From positions 124,001-188,000 of the forward strand of contig JAKFWC010000011.1 in the NCBI GenBank assembly GCA_021732975.1: DNA of 64,000 nucleotides, given 5' to 3'. Source of the DNA: Planctomycetaceae bacterium (GTDB lineage: Bacteria > Planctomycetota > Planctomycetia > Planctomycetales > Planctomycetaceae). Positions 18,012 through 27,269 of the stretch are shown in pieces. A model generated the notes under the pieces. The model had not been told where the DNA came from. It worked only from the letters and a program-made list of their open reading frames with translations, and did not search any database. Each line of letters starts with the position of its first letter. Positions within the stretch are counted from its first letter, which is position 1. Made by a program: the position numbers and the translations under genes.

Positions 18012-19811
18012 ATGGTCGATCGGAACTTGATTCGCGAATTCAGCATCAACGACGAAGAACTTGAAGCCGCGTTCGGCACCGCTTTCGCGGACATCGAACA
18101 CGCCGAGGACGAAAGCCTCGAACACCTCTATATCTCCTCCCCGGGTGGTGCGGTCGACGTTAACTCGATCATCGACGGTACCGTGGTGCGGGTCGAAGGG
18201 GATGAGGTTCTCATCGACATTGGTTACAAGAGCGAAGGCATCGTTCCGCTCGACGAATGGGAACAGGGGGCGTCACCGCAACCCGGCGATAAAGTCGCCG
18301 TGCTTCTCGAAGAAATCGAAGACGAATTCGGCCTGATTCTGCTCTCGAAGCGCAAAGCCGACCGTATCCGTCAGTGGGAAGACATTGTCCGTTCGAAAGC
18401 CGAAGGGGACATCGTCAAGGGGATGGTCCAGCGCAAGATCAAGGGTGGTTTGCTCGTCAACATCGGCGTCAACGTCTTCCTGCCGGCCAGCCAGGTCGAT
18501 ATCCGTCGTCCGCCGGACATTGGCGATTACATCGGTCGCGAGATCGAGTGCATGATCCTCAAGATCGACGAATCCCGCCGGAATATCGTCGTTTCCCGCC
18601 GTAAGCTCATTGAAGAACAACGGCAGAAACTCAAGGAAAACCTCCTCTCCGAAATCGTCGAAGGGACGGTTCGCAAGGGGATCGTCAAGAACATTGCCGA
18701 CTTCGGTGCGTTCGTCGATCTCGGCGGCATCGACGGTCTGTTGCACATCACCGATATGAGCTGGGGCCGGATCGGTCACCCGAGCGAAATGGTGAAGATC
18801 GACGACGAACTGGAAGTCATGATTCTGCACGTCGATCGTGATCGTGAAAAGATCGCTCTCGGTTTGAAGCAGAAAGAACGCAGCCCGTGGACCGATGTCG
18901 AAGGGAAGTACCCCGTCGGCACGAAGGTCAAGGGTGAAGTCGTCAACGTCATGTCCTACGGTGCCTTCGTCAAACTCGAAGACGGCATCGAAGGTCTCGT
19001 CCACATCAGCGAAATGTCCTGGACCAAGCGTGTCAACCATCCTTCGGAACTGGTCAACCCCGGCGATGAAGTGGAAGTCGTCGTGCTCGGGATCAACAAG
19101 GAAAAGCAGGAAATCTCGCTGGGCATGAAGCAGGCGCTGCCCAATCCGTGGGACCAAGTCGCCGACCGTTACCCGCCGGGCGCTTCTGTCACCGGCACTG
19201 TCCGCAACCTCACCAATTACGGTGCGTTTGTGGAACTCGAAGAAGGTGTCGACGGTTTGCTGCACGTCAGTGATATGTCGTGGACGCGCAAGATCAGCCA
19301 TGCCAACGAAATGTTGAAGAAGGGCGACGAAATCACCTGCCAGGTGATCAGCGTCGATCAGGAACGGAAGCGGATCGCCCTCGGTCTGAAGCAACTCGCC
19401 GAAGATCCATGGGAAACCCACATCCCGACCAAGTACCAACCGGGCGAACTGGTGAAGGGGAAAGTCACGAAGATCACCAACTTCGGTGTCTTCGTGGAAC
19501 TCGAACCGGAACTCGAAGGCTTGCTCCACGTCTCCGAACTCTCGGACCAGAAGGTCGAGAATCCGGAAGGCTTGGTGAAGGTTGGCCAGGATCTGGAAGT
19601 GCGAATTCTGCGGATCGATCCAGCCGAACGGAAGATCGGTCTCAGCCGCAAGTCCGCTGCAGAAATCCAGGCGATGGAAGCCAAGGAGAAGGAAGCCGCA
19701 GCCGCTCCGAAGCCACGGACGGAACTCAAGGGTGGTACCGAGGGTGGTGCCGGTCCATTGTTCTCGATGGGTGGGGAAGCTCCTGCCACCGAGGAAACTC
19801 CTGAGGGCTAA
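18012..19811 (+). CDS. rpsA: 30S ribosomal protein S1
   Basis: A 599-residue mRNA-binding ribosomal protein. Six S1 (OB-fold) repeats can be counted at roughly residues 54-120, 137-205, 222-290, 307-377, 392-462 and 477-547; the last four carry the canonical GAFVxL...G.L/VH.S.MSW pattern, for example NYGAFVELEEG. The first two repeats are more divergent, as usual for the ribosome-binding half. An acidic N-terminal extension and a Lys/Glu/Ala-rich tail flank them. The ATG at 18012 follows AGGAAAG. A strong hairpin with a T-run follows 120 bases after the gene. Confidence 0.96.
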   Translation: MVDRNLIREFSINDEELEAAFGTAFADIEHAEDESLEHLYISSPGGAVDVNSIIDGTVVRVEGDEVLIDIGYKSEGIVPLDEWEQGASPQPGDKVAVLLEEIEDEFGLILLSKRKADRIRQWEDIVRSKAEGDIVKGMVQRKIKGGLLVNIGVNVFLPASQVDIRRPPDIGDYIGREIECMILKIDESRRNIVVSRRKLIEEQRQKLKENLLSEIVEGTVRKGIVKNIADFGAFVDLGGIDGLLHITDMSWGRIGHPSEMVKIDDELEVMILHVDRDREKIALGLKQKERSPWTDVEGKYPVGTKVKGEVVNVMSYGAFVKLEDGIEGLVHISEMSWTKRVNHPSELVNPGDEVEVVVLGINKEKQEISLGMKQALPNPWDQVADRYPPGASVTGTVRNLTNYGAFVELEEGVDGLLHVSDMSWTRKISHANEMLKKGDEITCQVISVDQERKRIALGLKQLAEDPWETHIPTKYQPGELVKGKVTKITNFGVFVELEPELEGLLHVSELSDQKVENPEGLVKVGQDLEVRILRIDPAERKIGLSRKSAAEIQAMEAKEKEAAAAPKPRTELKGGTEGGAGPLFSMGGEAPATEETPEG

Positions 19812-19932
19812 TCCGGTGTCGGCGTACTCCGACCCGTGAGCGTGACTCGCAGAATCGAATCGGTCGGTTTTGCCCAGCAACGCCTCCCGGTGCGGTAACG
19901 CAGGCAAAGTGAAAGCGACTGACTGAAGTTTG

Positions 19933-19969
19933 ACGGCCGTTCGGTACAACCCGAACGGCCGTTATTTTT
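19933..19969 (+). terminator. rho-independent terminator after rpsA
   Basis: A perfect 12-bp stem, ACGGCCGTTCGG (19933-19944) with CCGAACGGCCGT (19951-19962), a 6-base loop, and TATTTTT immediately after. It is the best canonical terminator in the window. The rest of 19812-20153 shows no gene and should contain the sigma factor promoter. Confidence 0.88.
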
Positions 19970-20153
19970 GCGCCGTTTGCCTAGTCGTTCTGATCCGAAT
20001 TCCGACAACGTGTCGAGAACACGCAAATTCTGCCGGTCCGCGGCCGATATCTACTGTCGCACTCCTCGAAACGGTGCGGCGGCCTCCGGCCTGTCCGCAT
20101 CGGTTCGAGGCTTTCGGACTCGGACTTTATCTCAGGACCGGCGGTATTCTTCG

Positions 20154-20996
20154 ATGCGCAAGACTCTCCGTCCACGCACCTCGTCCGGCGCCGTGCAGGC
20201 TCCCTTGGAGACCTATCTCCGGGAGATCAATGAAACGGCGCTGTTGACGGCGGAAGAAGAGAAGGAACTCGCGTATCGCATTCAGGATGGCGAAAAAGAA
20301 GCCCGCGACCGCATGGTTCGCGCCAATCTCCGATTGGTGGTGAACATCGCGCGAGCCTATTCGGGAAAAGGACTGCCGCTGCAGGATCTCATCGAAGAGG
20401 GAAACCTCGGACTGCTCCGTGCAGTCGAAGGGTTTGACCCCGGGATGAACACACGGTTCAGTACCTACGCCAGTTATTGGATCAAGCAATCCATCAAGCG
20501 GGCGCTGATCAACTCCGGCAAGACGATTCGCATTCCGGCGTATATGGTAGAATTGCTTACCAAGTGGCGCCGTGCGACGGCCAAGCTCGAGGACGAACTC
20601 AAACGCCCACCGACCCAGGATGAGGTCGCGAAGGAACTTGAGCTGCCGAAGAAGAAGCTGAGCATCGTCCGCAAGGCGATCCAACTCTACAACAGCACGC
20701 CTCAAACCGATGACGACGATGGTGGATGGACGATGAGCGACATGGTCGCCGACGAACGCACCAAAGGTCCCGACGACGAACTGCTCGATCACGACAGTTT
20801 GAAACACGTCACACGGATGCTTGATGAAATGGACCCGCGGGAAGCGACCATTCTGCGGATGCGGTTCGGTCTCGACGATTCCGAGCCGAAGACGCTCAAA
20901 GAAATCGGCGAAGCTCTCGGCCTCACCCGCGAACGCGTCCGCCAAATTGAAGCGGAAGCCCTACGCCGATTGGCCAAGGGGCTGTTAGGCGAGTAG
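20154..20996 (+). CDS. RNA polymerase sigma-70 family factor (RpoD/SigA-like, short)
   Basis: About 280 residues. Region 1.2 starts at APLETYLREINETALL, region 2 contains RLVVNIARAYSGKGLPLQDLI and RFSTYASYWIKQSIKRAL, region 3 is present, and region 4 carries the -35-binding helix in LGLTRERVRQIEAEAL. Region 1.1 is missing, so it is either a compact primary-like sigma or a group 2 factor. The start ATG 20154 was chosen because the in-frame extension to 19968 runs back into the rpsA terminator. It lies downstream of rpsA but is separated by that terminator, so it has its own promoter. Confidence 0.93.
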   Translation: MRKTLRPRTSSGAVQAPLETYLREINETALLTAEEEKELAYRIQDGEKEARDRMVRANLRLVVNIARAYSGKGLPLQDLIEEGNLGLLRAVEGFDPGMNTRFSTYASYWIKQSIKRALINSGKTIRIPAYMVELLTKWRRATAKLEDELKRPPTQDEVAKELELPKKKLSIVRKAIQLYNSTPQTDDDDGGWTMSDMVADERTKGPDDELLDHDSLKHVTRMLDEMDPREATILRMRFGLDDSEPKTLKEIGEALGLTRERVRQIEAEALRRLAKGLLGE

Positions 20997-21001
20997 TGAT
21001 T

Positions 21002-21063
21002 AGTGGGCAGTGGATAGCCAGAGGCCTAATTTGCTATCCACTAACCCCTATCCACTGTCCACT
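21002..21063. terminator. alternative hairpins after the sigma factor gene
   Basis: GTGGATAGC (21010-21018) pairs with GCTATCCAC (21033-21041), while the overlapping stretch 21002-21016 pairs at 14 of 15 positions with 21049-21063. The two stems exclude each other. Either could end transcription from the sigma factor gene. Confidence 0.5.
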
Positions 21064-21213
21064 TCTTTAACGAGACATGCCATGCGAGCCGAGCGGTCGG
21101 GGTCTTCGGACCCCGGCTGTCTCGCCCGCTGGCAGTATGGTTAACTCCGTTCCTATCGCTCGCAATTCCTTCTTCGTCGAGAAAGCGAATTTCATCGCGA
21201 CGGAGTCTTTCGC

Positions 21214-21501
21214 GTGCCCATTCCCCGAATCAAGAACACCGCGATCCTCATCGGATACGGCCCTGATGGGAAATGTGTTTACAGCGAGATTCTCGATATT
21301 CGTAACTACTACGACGATGAGCACATCTGGGATAACCCAGCGAGAGCCAAGCGACTTAAGCTACAGCGGCTCAAAGGATATCTCTTCAATCCTGCCGGGA
21401 AAATTGATCAAGAATTCGAGAACGCCTTCGATCTTTTGACAGGCAAGTATTTGAGCGGACGAACACGTTACGCCGACGGAACGATACGAACTGATCCATG
21501 A
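21214..21501 (+). CDS. small protein of unknown function
   Basis: A 95-residue basic, soluble-looking protein that begins at a GTG with GGAG 9 bases upstream. Its reading frame is free of the Arg/Ser-rich bias of shadow frames and has ordinary composition (for example YGPDGKCVYSEILDIRNYYDD). No family was recognised, and no neighbour suggests a role. It converges with the zinc-ribbon protein gene. Confidence 0.45.
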   Translation: MPIPRIKNTAILIGYGPDGKCVYSEILDIRNYYDDEHIWDNPARAKRLKLQRLKGYLFNPAGKIDQEFENAFDLLTGKYLSGRTRYADGTIRTDP

Positions 21502-21548
21502 ATCCTTAATAACGGCGCTCGTGGATTCCGCAAAGCGGCAAGCGAAGG

Positions 21549-22733
21549 TTATTTCTTTGCACCCGGCGGGGATATCATTGCGAAGTCGTGTTTCTGGCTG
21601 CCGGATTTGACTTCGCGCAGGGTCAGATTCAACTCGCTGAATTCGCCGGGGACGACTTGGCGGCCCTTCTCGTTGAGCTTGCTGAGCCAGATGCGGCATT
21701 GGCCGATGGCAACCCCTTCGATGCCGTCGACGTAGACCATGCGGTAGTGCCCCTTGTCATCGGTCACGGCGACGGAAGTCCGTGGGCGAATGCTACTCTT
21801 CTTGGACGTATCACTCGCCTCTGCCTGGGGAGAGAAAAAGACCTGTGCACCGGCGAGCGGAGCACCGTCGAGCGTCACGTTGCCGGTCACATATCCCAAT
21901 GGGGGCAGGGTGATCCCGCGGCCCATCACACGGTCGACGACCATATACAAGCCGTACGTCAACACGATGATGCCGACCAAACCCGCGAGGCCCTTTAAAC
22001 CGAACTCGCGAAAGAAGCCGGCATAGTCGAAGCCTTCACCTTTCTCGGCGGCTTCTTTGGCGGCGACGGCGTCGGCGCGGCTATCCTTGATAGCCTTCTG
22101 CATCTGTTTGGCAGCCATCTTGGTATCCCACGCGGCCGCGGCGGCCGCCGCGGTGGACCCCGATGCCGGTGTGGGCTTCGTTGGCTTTGACGGTTCGCGT
22201 GGAGGGCGTGGAGCATCGTCTTCCATGGACAGCCCACCGCCGAAGGCCCCGATCTCAGTAGAACTCGGCGGGGGCATTTTCCACTTTGGCGGCGGTGGGC
22301 CTTCGCTGAGAAACTCGGCGGGATCGAAGTCGTCGTCGACTTTCGGCTTCGCCTTTTTCTTCACCGGTTTCGGTTCTTCCGACTTCGACTCGACCGATTT
22401 GGCTTCGGGTTCCGCGGCTTTGGCAGGGGCAACGGCATCGTCATCGCTCATCGACAACATCGGCGGGCTGTCGAAGTCGTCGTCATCCATCCGGAGGATC
22501 GGTTCCGCGTCGATGGAATCTCCCGACGATGGAACCGGTTCAGTGATCGTGGCCGCCGGTTCCGCCGGGCTGGTCACCATCGCCGAATCCGCCTCAAGTT
22601 CCTCTGCTGGATTTTCCAGATCCGGCACGCGGAACGCGGTTTTGCACTTGGGGCAATGCCCGTCGGTCCCTGCCTTTTCATCCTTGATTTTGAGGACCGA
22701 TCCACACTCGGTACAGGTAAAACGAATCGTCAT
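21549..22733 (-). CDS. zinc-ribbon / membrane / carboxypeptidase-regulatory-like domain protein
   Basis: A 394-residue mosaic. The N-terminus is a zinc ribbon (CTECGSVLKIKDEKAG...CPKC, residues 8-30). A long acidic, proline-rich, low-complexity linker (about 40-205) leads to an Ala-rich helix, one transmembrane segment (about 250-270, LAGLVGIIVLTYGLYMVV) and a C-terminal beta-sandwich like the carboxypeptidase regulatory domain (GNVTLDGAPLAGAQVFFSP). The ribbon would be cytoplasmic and the sandwich outside. Such architectures are common in planctomycetes; the function is not known. The downstream convergent neighbour is the 95-residue orphan. Confidence 0.8.
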   Translation of the reverse strand: MTIRFTCTECGSVLKIKDEKAGTDGHCPKCKTAFRVPDLENPAEELEADSAMVTSPAEPAATITEPVPSSGDSIDAEPILRMDDDDFDSPPMLSMSDDDAVAPAKAAEPEAKSVESKSEEPKPVKKKAKPKVDDDFDPAEFLSEGPPPPKWKMPPPSSTEIGAFGGGLSMEDDAPRPPREPSKPTKPTPASGSTAAAAAAAWDTKMAAKQMQKAIKDSRADAVAAKEAAEKGEGFDYAGFFREFGLKGLAGLVGIIVLTYGLYMVVDRVMGRGITLPPLGYVTGNVTLDGAPLAGAQVFFSPQAEASDTSKKSSIRPRTSVAVTDDKGHYRMVYVDGIEGVAIGQCRIWLSKLNEKGRQVVPGEFSELNLTLREVKSGSQKHDFAMISPPGAKK

Positions 22734-22785
22734 ACTTATCGCTTTTCAGGTCGAAGAGAGTCGATCCCGGACCCAGCCCACATCA

Positions 22786-22821
22786 TAAGAAACAGGCCGA
22801 CCCCCGCAGGCGGAGTCGGCC
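22786..22821 (-). terminator. hairpin after the DUF1559 gene
   Basis: GGCCGAC (22795-22801) pairs with GTCGGCC (22815-22821), with additional inner C/G pairing. On the minus strand it is followed by the T-rich run TGTTTCTTATG. It lies between the DUF1559 gene and the zinc-ribbon gene, both on the minus strand. Confidence 0.6.
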
Positions 22822-22906
22822 ATAATTCTAAGCATCATTGTCGCCGTGCGAAATCGAACGGCAGGATTACCGTCACGACCGCACCCGGTCGTTCATGCCA
22901 GGTGGA

Positions 22907-24007
22907 TTACTGCGGCAGGCTGATCGGACTGCCTTGGGCCATGTTGCCGAGGTTTTGCCAAGTTCGCAAATCGATGTTCAGGCTGATATTCCGGACGCTG
23001 CCGTCGGCGAGACAGACTTGCACGATCTGGTCATGCGGGCTGTCGGCTTCGTCGTAATGCAGGTTCTGATGCGGGGAATTCCGACAACTGAAGAGTGTCG
23101 CGGGACCACCCCACGCCCAGCCATCGCTGCTGCGTTGAATGACGGGAACCAACTGCGTCGACAACCGTCGTTCCGAAATCATGATCACGTTTGTGGTGCC
23201 GTCTGTGATATCACGGAAGTTGGTCGAACTGTTCATCCCGAAGATGCCGATGTTGGTCGGATATTGCGAGTACGGCGACGTGCTGAATTGCTGGTTGTTG
23301 ACGCCCGTGAGAACGACGACAGTCGCGTTCAGTTGGGCCGGCAACAACGAGTAGGTTTGTCGATCGGTGTAATCGGCGACGTTGTCGTGGAAGGTGATGC
23401 CGCAGCCCGTGCAGCCGGCATAATCGTTGCCGCCCTGTGTCCACAGGATATTGCCCGGGGCCGCCGTATCAATGCGATCGCAGGCCTGGAAGCGACCGGT
23501 CGATTCCATTGTTTGCCGACGAGACGGGCAGTAGAAGACCTTCACGTCGGTTCGGGCGGCAAACACGAGCGTCAAATCGGGCGGGGGCGATTGCACGCCG
23601 AAATCGCCGTTGCCACGAACGTTGTCGCCGAAGAACCAGAAGTTGTACAGCGGTCCCTGATCGATCATGGGCAGGATGTGCAGCATCCAGCTGGTGCCGT
23701 GATACCCGAACGGATTGTTGCCGCGGACATACGTAGCGCGGGCTTCCAGCGGATTGGCATAGCGGCCAACGGCATCGGTTTGGAACGTGTTATTGATCTG
23801 CCCTGGAGGCAGTACACGATGCGTGTCGTGATAATTATGGAGTGCCAGTCCCAAATTCTTGAGATTGTTTTGGCAGGAAGTCCGGCGGGCCGCTTCCCGG
23901 GCGCGTTGAACGGCCGGCAAGAGCAGGGCCACCAACAGGGCGATGACGGCAATCACCACCAGCAACTCGATGAGGGTGAATCCTCGACGACGGAAACGGG
24001 TCACCAT
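22907..24007 (-). CDS. DUF1559 protein with prepilin-type N-terminus
   Basis: A 366-residue protein of the large planctomycete DUF1559 family. The N-terminus [16 protein letters not shown] is a class III (prepilin) signal cut before FTLIE, followed by the segment [22 protein letters not shown], and the C-terminus has the H-x-G-G-like end [10 protein letters not shown] typical of the family (here [13 protein letters not shown]). It is probably processed by a prepilin peptidase and assembled as a pseudopilin of a type II secretion-like system. A good AAGGAG precedes the ATG at 24007. Only this copy is present in the window. Confidence 0.93.
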   Translation of the reverse strand: MVTRFRRRGFTLIELLVVIAVIALLVALLLPAVQRAREAARRTSCQNNLKNLGLALHNYHDTHRVLPPGQINNTFQTDAVGRYANPLEARATYVRGNNPFGYHGTSWMLHILPMIDQGPLYNFWFFGDNVRGNGDFGVQSPPPDLTLVFAARTDVKVFYCPSRRQTMESTGRFQACDRIDTAAPGNILWTQGGNDYAGCTGCGITFHDNVADYTDRQTYSLLPAQLNATVVVLTGVNNQQFSTSPYSQYPTNIGIFGMNSSTNFRDITDGTTNVIMISERRLSTQLVPVIQRSSDGWAWGGPATLFSCRNSPHQNLHYDEADSPHDQIVQVCLADGSVRNISLNIDLRTWQNLGNMAQGSPISLPQ

Positions 24008-24277
24008 ACAGCGCTCCTTTTAGTGAAATGACCATGAGACAGGTCGAAAAAATGGCGAGACCGCATTGTGTGAAGGTGACGAAGGCGTAACTTCCGCGGT
24101 GGTAACGACTCTGCGCAATGGCCCACGATGCAATCATCGCCGCAAATTGTTCAGCCCGTCAAGCAGATTCCACACCGCCAGGTCGAGAATCTCGCATTTT
24201 GGAAATCGCCTCGCGAAGACACGCAGGACGATTACCCTTTCACCAGACGGATCGTTTGGCACGTTGCGAACAACACG

Positions 24278-25549
24278 TCACACGCCGAAGAGTCGTTTGA
24301 GCGCGCTGATGAGACCCTGCGGCGCACCTTCTTTCGATTCATCCCGCAAGGCTTCCAGCGGCGGATGCAGGAGTTTATTAACGATGAGCTTCATGCATCG
24401 CTCGACGGATTCGCGATCGTCGGCGGTGAAGTGGGGCGATTTGCGGAAGAGCCGTTCGAGTTCCTGCTGGGCCACGTCGTGCCAGCCTTCCCGCAGGCGG
24501 CTCACCAGATCGCCGCTCGATTTACGGTAGAACTCGGCGAGGAATTTTTGCGTTTCATCGTCGATGATGGTCCGCGCACGTTCAATCTCGCGGACTCGCG
24601 CCCGGCGGTTGTCTTCGCAGGTTCGCTGCAGACTGTCGATGTCGTAGAGAAACACATTCTCGAGGTGGCCGACCGCGGGGTCAAAATCGCGGGGGGCGCC
24701 GAGATCGAGAATAAACGCCGTCCGGTCCCGTTGTTCGCGGCGCACGCGCAGAAATCGGGCCGCATCAACGATCGGTTTGTCGGCCCCGGTCGTGCTGACA
24801 ATGACATCCGCGCGGCCCAGCCAGTGATCCAGTTCGGTCCAGGCGGCTGCGACGCCGCCCCATTCGGCTGCCAGTCGTGCTGCCCGTTCGGGGCTGCGGT
24901 TCACGACGACGACATCCCGCACTCCTTCGTCTTTCAGGTAACGCAACGTTTCCTCGGCCATCTCGCCGGCACCGATGACCAGTACGAGCTTGTCGCTGAA
25001 ATGATCGAAGATGCTCCGCGCGAAATCTCCGACGGCCACGCTCGCGATGGAGACTCGGCCTTCCGCCAGACGCGTCTCCGTGCGCACCCGGCCGGAAGTG
25101 TGAATCGCTCCCTGAAAGAGCGCATGAGTGAGTGGTCCGCAGGCTTCGTTTGCTTCGGCGACCCGGTATGCCTCTTTCACCTGGTTCACAATCTGCGGTT
25201 CGCCCAGCACCATGCTGTCGAGACTGGAGACCACATCGAACAGATGCGTGACCGCCGCACGACCGGTCAATTCTCGCAGTTCCCCGACGAATTCCTCCCG
25301 CGGAAACTGATGCGTTTCGGCGAGAAACCCCGCTACTTGTTCGAGACTCGGAACCGATCCCGTGGGTGGTTGTGCGACGTAAATCTCGACGCGGTTACAC
25401 GTCGACAGGATCACCGCTTCCAACCGCTCACCGAGGGCTTTCAACGACTGATAGCCCTGCGCCAAGGCCTCGGCATTGGGAAACGCCAACCGCTCCCGGA
25501 CGGAGAGTTGCGCCGTCTGGTGCGTGCAATAAATGACCGAAAGATTCAC
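24278..25549 (-). CDS. hemA: glutamyl-tRNA reductase
   Basis: About 423 residues. Reduces glutamyl-tRNA(Glu) to glutamate-1-semialdehyde, the first step of the C5 pathway to haem and other tetrapyrroles. The catalytic cysteine is in STCNRVEIY, the substrate domain has SSLDSMVLGEPQI, the NADPH domain has VIGAGEMAEETLRYL, and a helical dimerisation domain forms the C-terminus. The GTG at 25549 is chosen because it overlaps the stop codon of the upstream hemX/ccsA-like gene as GTGA and GGGGGA lies 6 bases before it; the longer in-frame extension lies inside that gene. The hemX-hemA coupling is a common arrangement. Confidence 0.94.
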   Translation of the reverse strand: MNLSVIYCTHQTAQLSVRERLAFPNAEALAQGYQSLKALGERLEAVILSTCNRVEIYVAQPPTGSVPSLEQVAGFLAETHQFPREEFVGELRELTGRAAVTHLFDVVSSLDSMVLGEPQIVNQVKEAYRVAEANEACGPLTHALFQGAIHTSGRVRTETRLAEGRVSIASVAVGDFARSIFDHFSDKLVLVIGAGEMAEETLRYLKDEGVRDVVVVNRSPERAARLAAEWGGVAAAWTELDHWLGRADVIVSTTGADKPIVDAARFLRVRREQRDRTAFILDLGAPRDFDPAVGHLENVFLYDIDSLQRTCEDNRRARVREIERARTIIDDETQKFLAEFYRKSSGDLVSRLREGWHDVAQQELERLFRKSPHFTADDRESVERCMKLIVNKLLHPPLEALRDESKEGAPQGLISALKRLFGV

Positions 25550-26418
25550 GGGCGGTCCCCCGTCGATCGGGAAGACGAGGTGCCATGCAGGGCAGTGCCG
25601 TGACTCAGGCGACTGAGCGCCTGCGAGGCCAGCACCGTTACCAGCAGCAAGGCTCCGGAGAACGCCGTCAGCGAGGCCATCTGTCGTCCCGGTGTTCGCA
25701 CGGCGACCAGCATCCAGACATACGAAGCGGCCAGCACGCACCAACTGACGAGACTCAACACCACCAGCGGGTCGCTCCACACGCGCTCAGCGGCATCGTG
25801 TCCAGACCGAACCAGCACCAGCCACACGCCGATCGCCATCCCCATCGTCAGCAGCGGCACGGAAGTCATCACCAGCCATTTGTTCCAGCGGTGCAGGCGT
25901 TCCAGGCTGGGAAACGTGATCCATCCGGCGACCGGTGTTCGGGACTTCAGCCGCCAGTGCTGCCAGAGATACATCACGCTGACAATCAATCCGGCGAGCA
26001 AACCTCCGATTCCGAACACGAGCATCACGACGTGCAGCATCGTCCAACTGTATTGCAGATCGACCGGTGGTCGTTGGGCAGGCGAAAACAGCGACGCGGC
26101 ACCGATTAGGATCATAATCAAGGGCAGCGCGAGCACTCCCGCCCCGGCGTCACGGTCGCTGAAAGACACGAATAGATAGACCAGCGCGACCAGCCACGCG
26201 AGGACGTACATCCAGTCCTGCATCGAACTCAAGAGTGGAGGCAAGCTGGTTGTCTGCGAGCGGTGATACAAATAAATCGTGTGCGCAACGAGCCCAGCCG
26301 CCGTGACAGCCAGCGTCGCCGCCCGCTGGAGTTTGCTGCGTCCCAGCGCGCGCAGCAACTCGATGGCCAGCGCCAGGCCGTAGCTCGCAAAAAAACACAT
26401 GACGCTGACGCGTCCCAT
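25546..26418 (-). CDS. hemX: CcsA/HemX-like cytochrome c assembly membrane protein
   Basis: About 290 residues with eight or so hydrophobic segments and the conserved histidine region YSWTMLHVVMLVFGIGGL, as in CcsA/HemX proteins that handle haem at the membrane or control HemA levels. It directly precedes hemA and overlaps it by four bases. The ATG at 26418 has AAAGGA 8 bases upstream; the in-frame extension to 26799 is unlike the family because it is encoded by a repeat element. A role as HemX is favoured by the context; a CcsA role in cytochrome c maturation cannot be excluded. Confidence 0.85.
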   Translation of the reverse strand: MGRVSVMCFFASYGLALAIELLRALGRSKLQRAATLAVTAAGLVAHTIYLYHRSQTTSLPPLLSSMQDWMYVLAWLVALVYLFVSFSDRDAGAGVLALPLIMILIGAASLFSPAQRPPVDLQYSWTMLHVVMLVFGIGGLLAGLIVSVMYLWQHWRLKSRTPVAGWITFPSLERLHRWNKWLVMTSVPLLTMGMAIGVWLVLVRSGHDAAERVWSDPLVVLSLVSWCVLAASYVWMLVAVRTPGRQMASLTAFSGALLLVTVLASQALSRLSHGTALHGTSSSRSTGDRP

Positions 26419-26540
26419 GCTCCAGATCCTTTGTTCAACGGCATGGGCAACAACCGGTTGCCGAGCCGTCCTGTCAATTCTCGGTGCGAAGGGGACAAAA
26501 GACAATCGCAGGAGGCGGAAAGGAAGAAGCAGCTTTTTTT

Positions 26541-26647
26541 GAAGCTGGGGTGGCCGGGGCTGGACCGAAGGGAAGCCCCGGTACGGTGAGCGCTCCATTT
26601 CCCCGGGGCTTCGCGAGTACGCTCCAGCCCCGGCCACCCCAACTTGA
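26541..26647. repeat. inverted repeat element, family A copy 1
   Basis: Outer stem 26547-26564 with 26623-26640 (18 bp, perfect) and inner stem 26572-26581 with 26603-26612 (10 bp), separated by an asymmetric internal loop. The other copy lies at 55747-55848 in the opposite orientation; arms, internal loop and part of the terminal loop (AGCGCT) are shared. It fills the gap upstream of the hemX-like gene. No transposase is present in it, so it looks like a non-autonomous palindrome. Confidence 0.85.
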
Positions 26648-26732
26648 AAGAGGCATTGGCCTTGATTCCATCCCCGATGATTCTTGACTCTCCCCGCCTC
26701 CACCGCGTAGCGTGGCGGGGATGGAGGACACC

Positions 26733-27008
26733 ATGAGAGGTGGAATAGATCAAGGCTGGTGTCTGCTGCCTCAGCGATTGTCATATCGCCGTAAGGCAAT
26801 TCGCTCGCCGTGGGGCATCCCGATTATGATTGGGCTCATTCTTCTGGCCCGGTCGACCGGATTCGGAAGACTACCGCACGATCATTGGGTGTGGTGGTAC
26901 GGAATCGCTCAGGCCGTGATAGTCCAAGGCGGGACGAGTGCCTACTATTTCCGTCAATGGAGACGTGAAGTAACAGCCAATTCACTGGTAGTGGCTTCTG
27001 GCAAATGA
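26733..27008 (+). CDS. small membrane protein (91 residues)
   Basis: Starts at an ATG with GGAGG six bases upstream. It has a basic N-terminus, a hydrophobic segment (IPIMIGLILLARS) and a second one around WWYGIAQAVIVQG, then a basic tail. It is followed after 9 bases by another small membrane protein, so the two probably form an operon. No family recognised; a chance open frame remains possible. Confidence 0.4.
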   Translation: MRGGIDQGWCLLPQRLSYRRKAIRSPWGIPIMIGLILLARSTGFGRLPHDHWVWWYGIAQAVIVQGGTSAYYFRQWRREVTANSLVVASGK

Positions 27009-27017
27009 GGGGCTTGA

Positions 27018-27269
27018 ATGACCGAACCTCTCCCTCGCCGCATTGCCTGGTTCGCGCCGTGGACGTGGAAACGACGGTGGATCATTTTGGCGGGCTTGCT
27101 GATGGTGGGCTATCCGCTGAGCATGGGTCCGGCGTGGGGAATGCTTCGCTGCAGATTGATTTCGTCCGCGATGTTCAAAACAGCCTACGCGCCCCTAATC
27201 TGGCTCACAAAAAACGATACCTTCTATTGGTGGGCCATCTGGTACATCAATTTTTTCGATTGGCGATAA
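27018..27269 (+). CDS. small membrane protein (83 residues)
   Basis: Starts at an ATG with GAGGGG upstream. It has one clear hydrophobic helix (WIILAGLLMVGYPLSM) and an aromatic C-terminal part (NDTFYWWAIWYINFFDW), a composition unlike shadow frames. It stands alone between the other small membrane protein and the DEAD-box helicase. Function unknown. Confidence 0.55.
   Translation: MTEPLPRRIAWFAPWTWKRRWIILAGLLMVGYPLSMGPAWGMLRCRLISSAMFKTAYAPLIWLTKNDTFYWWAIWYINFFDWR

Noticed and set aside
18273-19949. 558-residue open frame antisense to rpsA
   Set aside because: It is a codon-bias shadow of rpsA; it has no start signal and repeats the S1 periodicity in reverse.
24128-25603. 491-residue plus-strand open frame
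   Set aside because: Antisense shadow of hemA, which shows the full family motifs on the other strand.
26419-26799. N-terminal extension of the hemX-like gene
   Set aside because: The extra residues are encoded by the family A inverted repeat and low-complexity sequence; the family starts at 26418.
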